In this document: piece after piece, positions 1 through 4,432 of the stretch | Layout of the letters: the number at the start of each line of letters is the position of its first letter | How positions within the stretch are numbered: position 1 is the stretch's first letter | Assembly: GCA_003694225.1 (NCBI GenBank) | Contig: RFKT01000138.1 | Coordinates: 1 to 8,721 of the forward strand | DNA length: 8,721 nt | Direction of reading: 5' to 3' | Origin: Candidatus Dadabacteria bacterium | GTDB lineage: Bacteria > Bdellovibrionota_C > UBA2361 > J135 | The notes under the pieces: generated by a model | Told to the model about the DNA's origin: nothing | Database searches by the model: none | What the model saw: only the letters and a program-made list of their open reading frames with translations | Program-made: the position numbers and the translations under genes

Positions 1-24
1 AAGTATACTCATATATACCCGTCT

Positions 25-108
25 GGTGAGGTGGCCGAGTGGTTAAAGGCAGCAGACTGTAAATCTGCCGGCGTAATGCCTACGTAGGTTCGAATCCTGC
101 CCTCACCA
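25..108 (+). tRNA. tRNA-Tyr (anticodon GTA)
   Basis: The seven-base acceptor strands GGTGAGG (25-31) and CCTCACC (101-107) pair perfectly and are followed by discriminator A108. The anticodon stem CAGA/TCTG encloses loop CTGTAAA, with GTA at 59-61, which reads tyrosine codons. A GGTTCGAATCC T-arm is present. The extended variable arm between TCTGCC and the T stem is that of a class II tRNA, as expected for bacterial tRNA-Tyr. The next bases are AC, so the 3' CCA is not encoded and would have to be added by a nucleotidyltransferase. A T-rich run follows at 110-121 with no preceding hairpin. TATACT just upstream (about 5-10) could be a -10 box, but the window starts too close to show a -35. Confidence 0.96.
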
Positions 109-143
109 ACTTTCTTTTTTCTGTCATTGCGGACACGAATACC

Positions 144-1103
144 TTGAAGGCAAAGTGTAAGTTATCCACCTCCCAACGCAATAAATTACCTCTTCTGTAC
201 CTTCTCTTCTATGTTGCGTCTACAATTATAACCACACATTCAGAGTGCAGGGCAGAGCCTTGCAGGATATATTTGAGGAAGATTCTACCTTCCAGCGGAT
301 ATGCGGGATCCAAAGTGACGTTAATAGGAAAATGGGGGGCATCACAGGGTGGAAAGGTGCCGGTTATCAATAGAGGCTCTGTAAATAAGCTAAGGGTTAT
401 TAAGTGGAGTGATGCGGAAATCACCGCTTATATTCCTCAAGATCTACAGCCGGGCAAGTATAAAGTGGGGGTGTATTGTAAGGAGCTCTCTAAAGGAACG
501 ACGTATTCTAGCAATTTTTTGGATTTTTATATAGTTCCTCCCGGCTCTAAGGCGGCAGACTATAGGAAAACGCCTCATCCTAAGAGGCAAGCCTTGCAAA
601 AAATCTCAAAATACAAAAAGCACGGATTGTTCAAGGGGTTGAGCCTAGAAGGAGTTAGCGAAAAAGATGCCTTCTGGTACGCTATTGCGCTTGGCCTCGG
701 GATATATTTCCTGTATTCACAGATAAGGGAGAGAAATAATCCTTACGCGCTTCCTCAAACTCCAAAAACAGACTCGAAGGCTTTCCAAGACCGCCGTGGG
801 AGCCTTATGGGGGAATATTATAGTATTGAAGCGATAGATGAAAACCGAATAGCCGTTATTGTCCCTTTTACCGGAACGGTAAAGGAACCCTATGAGTCCT
901 TTAATGAAGAAGTCCTGCCGCCTCCTTCGAAAATTGAAAAATATATAAAAGCGCTCTTTGCCCTTGGAGCAACCTATGTAAGTATAGGCACATCGTCTTT
1001 GGGTCTTGTAGCTGAGTTTCCAGCAGAGAAAATAAAAAATAATAAACTTGTCACTTCTGGGGCGATTTTTAATCTGGTATCAATAAAGAAGGCATTAGAC
1101 TGA
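144..1103 (+). CDS. secreted or membrane-anchored IPT/TIG-domain protein, function unknown
   Basis: This is a 319-residue protein. Residues ~14-31 are strongly hydrophobic after a basic N-terminus, with a possible cleavage after CRA (~37), so it looks exported. Residues ~41-131 read as an IPT/TIG immunoglobulin-like fold: an 'ILPSSGYAGSKVTLIGK' start, a central 'WSDAEITAYIPQDLQPGKYKV' strand pair and a closing 'FLDFYIVPPG'. A Lys/Arg-rich linker follows (138-166), then a second hydrophobic segment (~176-192) that would span the membrane. The C-terminal ~120 residues carry a small alpha/beta-looking domain (225-318) that I do not recognise. The start is the TTG at 144, which has no clear Shine-Dalgarno, so the true start is uncertain. 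No in-frame ATG lies near it. IPT/TIG folds are usually extracellular binding or structural modules, and no catalytic motif is visible. The next gene starts 33 bp downstream on the same strand and may be co-transcribed. Confidence 0.8.
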   Translation: MKAKCKLSTSQRNKLPLLYLLFYVASTIITTHSECRAEPCRIYLRKILPSSGYAGSKVTLIGKWGASQGGKVPVINRGSVNKLRVIKWSDAEITAYIPQDLQPGKYKVGVYCKELSKGTTYSSNFLDFYIVPPGSKAADYRKTPHPKRQALQKISKYKKHGLFKGLSLEGVSEKDAFWYAIALGLGIYFLYSQIRERNNPYALPQTPKTDSKAFQDRRGSLMGEYYSIEAIDENRIAVIVPFTGTVKEPYESFNEEVLPPPSKIEKYIKALFALGATYVSIGTSSLGLVAEFPAEKIKNNKLVTSGAIFNLVSIKKALD

Positions 1104-1136
1104 CTTATTATATACTGGTGAGCGTATTCTATTTCC

Positions 1137-1979
1137 ATGGCTTTCGCACTAAAATTTGCACTTATAATAATTGCTCTCCTTGCATTGCTGGTGGTGACTC
1201 AGGATGCGCAGATATTTCCTGTTGCCGTAACCTCATTAATAAAACAAAAAGGCAAAAGGCATTCCCCTCTGCCCAAGGATATAAAAAGCGTATTCTTGGA
1301 ATCTGGGGATTCGAAGATAGAAATTTGGAAATTTTCTCCTTCCTCTTCTAAATCTAGAAAGATTGCTATACTCATCCACGGAAATGGAGATACCGTAGAT
1401 ACGTTTTATCATGTACAAGAGATGTTTGCATCTATCGGAATATCTTCTTACTCATTTGATTTCAAGGGATACGGACACAGTTCCGGGTGGCCGTCTGAAT
1501 GGGGGGTCTACGAAGACTCAGAAGCAGTACTGGAATATGTTACAAAGGAAGAGGGGATTAGCCCTGAAGATCTGGTAATAGTTGGATATTCGCTTGGGTC
1601 AAGCGCAGCCGCCAGATTAGCTCAGAAGTATGGGGCAAACACCCTGATTCTCTATGCACCTTTTACTTCGCTTAAGGATGTAGTAAGGGACCGCCCCTTT
1701 CTGAGGATTTTGAAGCCTTTTGTAAGGTATGAGTTTCCTACGATAAGATATGTATCGGGGCTTACCAAAACTCGCCTGATTATCGCTCACGGAGAAAAGG
1801 ACACTGTTGTCCCCTTCCATCACAGCCTAGACTTAGTAAGGTCTTATAAGGGGGAGACAATACACACTGTTTACCTTCCCAATGCCGACCACCTAACCAT
1901 AATCACTGAGTCATGGAATGATGTAAAAAAATCCCTGAAAGAAGGGACACCCAAATCTGTGCAAAGACCAACCTCTTGA
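1137..1979 (+). CDS. alpha/beta hydrolase, N-terminally anchored (BEM46/ABHD13-like)
   Basis: This 280-residue serine hydrolase resembles the BEM46/FrsA-type 'alpha/beta hydrolase' group. Residues 4-22 form a single hydrophobic anchor or uncleaved signal. The fold starts near 75 with the oxyanion-hole motif HGNGD (81-85), followed by FDFKGYGHSSG (108-117). The nucleophile elbow is GYSLG (150-154, Ser152). The acid is probably Asp222 in HGEKDTVVP and the base His252 in NADHLTI, so the triad is intact. The substrate cannot be read from sequence; a lipid, ester or peptide ester is possible. ATG 1137 lacks an obvious Shine-Dalgarno. The C-terminus is odd: residues ~264-280 are encoded by DNA that recurs in the downstream intergenic block (see 1925-1968 and 2316-2372), so the tail is probably repeat-derived. 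The catalytic core ends before it and should not be affected. Confidence 0.9.
   Translation: MAFALKFALIIIALLALLVVTQDAQIFPVAVTSLIKQKGKRHSPLPKDIKSVFLESGDSKIEIWKFSPSSSKSRKIAILIHGNGDTVDTFYHVQEMFASIGISSYSFDFKGYGHSSGWPSEWGVYEDSEAVLEYVTKEEGISPEDLVIVGYSLGSSAAARLAQKYGANTLILYAPFTSLKDVVRDRPFLRILKPFVRYEFPTIRYVSGLTKTRLIIAHGEKDTVVPFHHSLDLVRSYKGETIHTVYLPNADHLTIITESWNDVKKSLKEGTPKSVQRPTS
1925..1968 (+). repeat. GGACACCCA-type repeat inside the hydrolase 3' end
   Basis: A-run, ATCCCTGAAAG, AAGGGACACCCA, ATCTG and TGCAAA follow in this order. The same blocks in the same order recur at 2333-2371, apart from a few 1-base indels and substitutions. The copy here is read in frame as the last codons of the hydrolase, and the stop (1977-1979) lies just beyond it. 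Confidence 0.8.
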
Positions 1980-2014
1980 TTTTGCGGGTGATTTAAGGAG
2001 AAAGGCAAGCAAAA

Positions 2015-2032
2015 GGACACTCAAATTTATGG
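2015..2032 (+). repeat. GGACACTCA variant of the GGACACCCA repeat
   Basis: GGACACTCAAATTTATGG has the same core and AT-rich 3' flank as the arms around cheY (ATGGACACCCAAAAATTTT) and differs by one base within GGACACCCA. It sits 36 bases after the hydrolase stop and directly before the first CCCC motif. Confidence 0.6.
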
Positions 2033-2034
2033 AA

Positions 2035-2122
2035 AAGTTACCCCGTGCCTTTTGGGGGGTAGAAGCCAACCAATTGATTTGGCTGAACAATTCAAAGGCA
2101 AAGTTACCCCGTACCATTCCAA
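2035..2122 (+). repeat. composite hairpin element, copy 1
   Basis: This element is motif + hairpin(s) + motif, about 88 bases long, and recurs at 2512-2598. The left motif folds with its own 3' flank: TACCCC (2039-2044) against GGGGTA (2056-2061). The central hairpin is AGCCAA (2064-2069) paired with TTGGCT (2079-2084) around a 9-base loop. A perfect 20-base motif (2101-2120) closes the element. In the second copy the same stem is AGTTAA/TTAACT: two base pairs have changed on both sides with pairing kept. Confidence 0.75.
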
Positions 2123-2205
2123 TACCAAGTAGCCCCGCACCATTTTACGTCAAGTAGCCTGGCACCACCCTGACAGTGGTCTATTTTATGGGGGGCAATG
2201 GGGGG

Positions 2206-2277
2206 CAGGCATCCTGCTTGTCGGAATCTCTCCCTGCAGGCTAAAAGCCCACGCTCCATGGGTCAAAGCGCGGATCT
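2206..2277 (+). repeat. CAGGCT...GCTCC hairpin repeat, copy 1
   Basis: This stretch aligns with 2433-2501 with a small gap and scattered substitutions. Shared blocks include CCTGCAGGCTA, AAGCC, ACGCTCCAT and GGTCAA. A short hairpin GGCT/AGCC (2239-2242 with 2246-2249) is present in this copy. Confidence 0.75.
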
Positions 2278-2316
2278 ACCTCGCTTAATAAAGTAGCCCC
2301 GCACCTTTTCACGTCA

Positions 2317-2348
2317 AAAAATCCCTGAAAGGAAAAATCCCTGAAAGG
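2317..2348 (+). repeat. 16-bp exact tandem duplication
   Basis: AAAAATCCCTGAAAGG occurs twice back to back (2317-2332 and 2333-2348). The second unit runs directly into a GGACACCCA motif at 2351-2359. A single unit of the same sequence, with one base fewer at its end, precedes the GGACACCCA motif in the hydrolase 3' end. Confidence 0.85.
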
Positions 2349-2432
2349 AAGGACACCCAGATCTGCTGCAAAAGTAGTCCAGTACCATTTCAGAGAAAAC
2401 TGGTGCATCTGGCGGTAATCTTTTTATGTGCG

Positions 2433-2501
2433 CAGGCTGCCTGTCCGGAGCTCCTCCTGCAGGCTAGAAGCCTACGCTCCATAGGTCAACGCACGGAGCT
2501 A
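2433..2501 (+). repeat. CAGGCT...GCTCC hairpin repeat, copy 2
   Basis: This is the second copy of the element at 2206-2277. Pairing is better here: AGGCT (2461-2465) with AGCCT (2469-2473) around a 3-base loop, then GCTCC (2476-2480) with GGAGC (2495-2499). GGAGCTCC (2447-2454) is a further palindrome. Confidence 0.75.
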
Positions 2502-2511
2502 TTTAGGTAAA

Positions 2512-2598
2512 AAGTTACCCCGTACCTTTTTAAGGTGAAAGTTAACCCTTTGATTTAACTGGCAACCCTTAAGGCAAAGTTACCCCGTACCATTCCAA
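2512..2598 (+). repeat. composite hairpin element, copy 2
   Basis: This is the second copy of the element at 2035-2122, aligned with one 1-base gap. The left motif is followed by hairpin ACCTT (2524-2528)/AAGGT (2532-2536). The central stem is AGTTAA (2540-2545)/TTAACT (2555-2560) with a 9-base loop, and a perfect motif copy (2577-2596) closes it. Outside the stem the central 36 bases are considerably diverged, yet the stem is intact in both copies. Confidence 0.75.
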
Positions 2599-2648
2599 AA
2601 TGAAGTTACCCCGTACCATTCCAATTCCAAAGTACCATTCCAAAATGA

Positions 2649-3098
2649 TTACATTTCATCTTCTTCAACACTCCCAAATGCCACATCTTCCGAGAGTTCC
2701 TTAAATTCCGGATAGCCTTTCGCTACAGCTCTCAGCTCAAGCCTATCCTGCAACCAGCCCTCTTCAATCCAGAACTTAACTATTTCAGGCTTTATAGAGC
2801 GAGAGCGTATAGGCTCAAGGACCTCTAGCACAGTTTTTGGCTCACCTGTTACCTGCCGATCCCTTAAGTAGGCATACATATTGGCCTTTCCGTTAAATAT
2901 TCGAGCCAATCTCAGCTCACCACTCCTAAGCGCAATCTGAGCGTAAGTATAAAGCGCCGCAATATAATCATTTACATTAGCGACAGCAAGCGAACCTTTT
3001 GCTGAAATTCTCGCATCAGCAAACTCTAGCGGATCTAACGGGCGATCATACTCCCCAGATTTATGCTCATCTCTATCATCATATTGAGACATAAACAC
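2649..3098 (-). CDS. uncharacterised 149-aa acidic protein
   Basis: I do not recognise this protein. Residues 1-30 are polar, rich in Asp and Glu, and probably disordered. Residues ~34-82 (NVNDYIAALYTYAQIALRSG...) and ~88-130 (LEVLEPIRSRSIKPEIVKFWIEEGWLQDR) look helical. The last ten residues are acidic (SVEEDEM). There is no signal peptide or membrane segment, so it should be cytoplasmic. The start could be GTG at 3098 or ATG at 3092. AAGGGA lies ~12 bases before the GTG, which slightly favours the GTG. The gene follows cheY on the same strand after 122 bp, with one arm of the inverted repeat in between, so shared transcription is possible but not shown. Coherent amino-acid composition across the whole length supports a real gene. 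A role in chemotaxis would be a guess from position only. Confidence 0.7.
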   Translation of the reverse strand: MFMSQYDDRDEHKSGEYDRPLDPLEFADARISAKGSLAVANVNDYIAALYTYAQIALRSGELRLARIFNGKANMYAYLRDRQVTGEPKTVLEVLEPIRSRSIKPEIVKFWIEEGWLQDRLELRAVAKGYPEFKELSEDVAFGSVEEDEM

Positions 3099-3170
3099 TA
3101 TTTTACTATATCCCTTCAGCCGAACCTACCAATTCAAGGAGGTGGGGGCTTTAAGCTCTCCATAACAGAC

Positions 3171-3206
3171 TGAATTTATAAGAAAATTTTTGGGTGTCCA
3201 TCTTTA
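3171..3206. repeat. left arm of the inverted repeat flanking cheY
   Basis: The core AAAATTTTTGGGTGTCCAT (3183-3201) is the exact reverse complement of 3761-3779. Similarity extends both ways (TGAATTTATAAG outside, CTTTA inside) to about 36 bases. It lies just after the cheY stop, between cheY and the 149-aa gene. It has no T-run hairpin of a classic terminator by itself. Confidence 0.85.
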
Positions 3207-3220
3207 GCTTAGGGAAACAG

Positions 3221-3616
3221 CTATTTGCTGAAGATAGCCTCCATCTTTTGCTGAAGTATATCAGCGGTAAACGGCTTAATAATATAGTTACTTACCCCCG
3301 CCTTAGCCGCTTCCAAGACGTTGTCTTTCTGAGCCTCAGCAGTTACCATTAAGAAAGGAACCTTGCTATACTTTTCGTCAGCTCTTACCTGCTTTAGCAG
3401 GTCTATTCCCATCATCTTCGGCATATTCCAGTCAGAGATAATGAAATCAAAATCTTCTTCTTTAAGCTTAGCCCAAGCAACCTCCCCATCCTCAGCCTCA
3501 GCAACATTCGAGAACCCAAGCTGCCTAAGACAACTCTTCACTATCCTTCTCATAGTTGAAAAATCATCAACTACCAATATCCTCATGTTCTTGTCGACAT
3601 TATCAAGAACTCCCAT
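3221..3616 (-). CDS. cheY: chemotaxis response regulator CheY
   Basis: This is a 131-residue stand-alone receiver domain, the usual CheY length, very like E. coli CheY along its whole length (VVDDFSTMRRIV, ISDWNMP, LMVTAEA, IIKPFT). The acidic pocket is Asp17-Asp18, the phosphoacceptor Asp62, the switch residues Thr92 and Tyr111 and the conserved Lys114. No output domain follows, so it should act by binding the flagellar motor switch (FliM) after phosphorylation by CheA. One difference is MPKMMG, with Met69 where E. coli has Asp in MPNMDG. ATG 3616 is preceded by AGGGGG about 11 bases upstream. A candidate sigma-28 promoter lies at 3720-3746. The gene is bracketed by inverted repeats at 3171-3206 and 3756-3792. 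No cheA, cheW or flagellar gene is adjacent, so this copy lies outside a main chemotaxis operon. Confidence 0.95.
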   Translation of the reverse strand: MGVLDNVDKNMRILVVDDFSTMRRIVKSCLRQLGFSNVAEAEDGEVAWAKLKEEDFDFIISDWNMPKMMGIDLLKQVRADEKYSKVPFLMVTAEAQKDNVLEAAKAGVSNYIIKPFTADILQQKMEAIFSK

Positions 3617-3719
3617 AGGCCGTTACACCCCCTATACTTTGAAAAAACCGTTAAAATAACAACCTCAAGGGCTCAATATCACTTTCACTTTACGTATGAA
3701 AGACCCCTTACACTTATCA

Positions 3720-3746
3720 ATATCGGACGATGAGTGAAAAATGTTA
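3720..3746 (-). promoter_or_regulatory. candidate flagellar sigma-28 (FliA) promoter for cheY
   Basis: Read on the minus strand, TAACATTT - 11 bases - TCCGATAT matches 12 of the 16 specified positions of the enterobacterial FliA consensus TAAAGTTT-N11-GCCGATAA, with the correct spacing. Transcription would start near 3712, giving a leader of about 95 bases before the cheY ATG. Flagellar sigma control is the usual mode for late chemotaxis genes. The match was found by eye, and AT-rich DNA gives chance matches. Confidence 0.45.
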
Positions 3747-3755
3747 AGTTCTGTG

Positions 3756-3792
3756 TAAAAATGGACACCCAAAAATTTTGTCATAAAATTCA
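3756..3792. repeat. right arm of the inverted repeat flanking cheY
   Basis: The core ATGGACACCCAAAAATTTT (3761-3779) is the exact reverse complement of the left arm core. With the flanks (TAAAA before, ATAAAATTCA after) it spans about 37 bases. It lies immediately upstream of the candidate cheY promoter, so cheY and its promoter are both enclosed. Confidence 0.85.
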
Positions 3793-3994
3793 ATATATTA
3801 GAAAACTTATGAGATTTGCTAGGTCACCGCGCCATTAGATCGTGCCGCAGTTACAAAAGCTCTTAAATATCAAATGGTTATAAAAGGTGGTGTAACACGA
3901 TCTTAATAGGTGAGACTTGTTAGATTTGTATTCGGGGGGATGTGGCAGATCTTATCTGTACACAGAGACTGGTTGCACTTAAAGTTACATTACT
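3793..3994. other. intergenic stretch upstream of the 118-aa membrane gene
   Basis: With the right repeat arm and the cheY leader, this completes a 378-base gene-free gap (3617-3994). The only feature seen here is an imperfect dyad at 3942-3963: CAGAT (3946-3950) opposite ATCTG (3954-3958), with GTG and CAC as outer ends. It could be an operator for the downstream gene or chance. A short open stretch ending at 3906 (DRAAVTKALKYQMVIKGG...) has no usable start and is not called. Confidence 0.35.
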
Positions 3995-4351
3995 ATGATG
4001 CAAGATCTCATGTTTACCTTGGATCCTATCGCACTGTCTATGGTTACAGGGGTCTGTATACTGGTTGAAGCATTTTTGCTATGGGTTGTATTCTTTCTTA
4101 CAAGAATAAAGTGTCCTTCTTTAGGCCTCCTGATATTAGCTGCAGCTATTGTAGTCCCTCACATCTTTTTATCATTTTCCGCAGCAATTGTTGTTGGAAG
4201 TATTATCTTTTGGATATTGGCAACCAAAGTATCCTCTGCAGACGGGCTTGTCGATATAATCCTGCCATTAATATTGATAAACGTAACGACCTATCCCACC
4301 CTCTCCTCTATCATACCGCACATACTCGATCTTACGGAAAAATACAGATAG
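3995..4351 (+). CDS. small multi-pass membrane protein, function unknown
   Basis: This is a 118-residue, very hydrophobic protein with about four predicted membrane segments: ~13-36, ~42-60, ~62-78 and ~84-100. The ends are polar (MMQDL at the start, DLTEKYR at the end). I recognise no family, catalytic motif or transport signature. Two adjacent ATGs (3995 and 3998) could serve as start, and neither has a good Shine-Dalgarno. The sustained run of hydrophobic segments separated by short polar turns is the main reason to call it a gene. It stands alone on the plus strand, convergent with the sugar transferase gene whose stop is 81 bp away. An overlapping frame (4081-4368) is also open but does not read as a protein. 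Confidence 0.55.
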   Translation: MMQDLMFTLDPIALSMVTGVCILVEAFLLWVVFFLTRIKCPSLGLLILAAAIVVPHIFLSFSAAIVVGSIIFWILATKVSSADGLVDIILPLILINVTTYPTLSSIIPHILDLTEKYR

Positions 4352-4432
4352 CCACTATCTTTTGTTAAACATCAAACCCTTCAGACAAAGATCTTGGTCA
4401 CTAATCGATGATGCGTTGATCTTCTGCGTGCC

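Larger units (their letters stand above)
1980..2648. repeat. intergenic block of interspersed short repeats (about ten copies of a ~20-bp motif)
   Basis: No credible gene lies in these 669 bases. The main component is a motif with consensus AAGTWRCCCCGYACCWTTYC, always on the plus strand. Copies start near 2035, 2101, 2127, 2152 (degenerate), 2291, 2372 (degenerate), 2512, 2577, 2603 and 2630 (truncated). Copies at 2101, 2577 and 2603 are identical over 20 bases. Spacing is irregular (26 to over 100 bp) and the filler is mostly other repeat families, described separately. The last copy ends directly against the stop codon of the minus-strand gene at 2649. Mixed short repeats with hairpins and no coding capacity resemble REP/BIME-type or MITE-type non-autonomous elements. 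That identity is inferred, and no transposase is present here. Confidence 0.85.

Noticed and set aside
109..143. Attachment site for an integrated element at the tRNA-Tyr 3' end
   Set aside because: No repeat of the tRNA 3' end and no integrase gene is seen in the window.
1118..1351. GTG-started 77-codon frame overlapping the hydrolase start
   Set aside because: It lies in a different frame from the hydrolase, is Cys-rich with no family likeness, and the hydrolase frame is clearly the coding one.
1980..2648. CRISPR array
   Set aside because: Repeat copies are degenerate, spacing varies widely, the intervals are themselves repeats, and no cas gene is present.
3834..3906. Short reading frame with DRAAVTKALKYQMVIKGG, possibly a gene remnant
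   Set aside because: It is closed upstream by a stop, has no start, and is too short to assign to any family.
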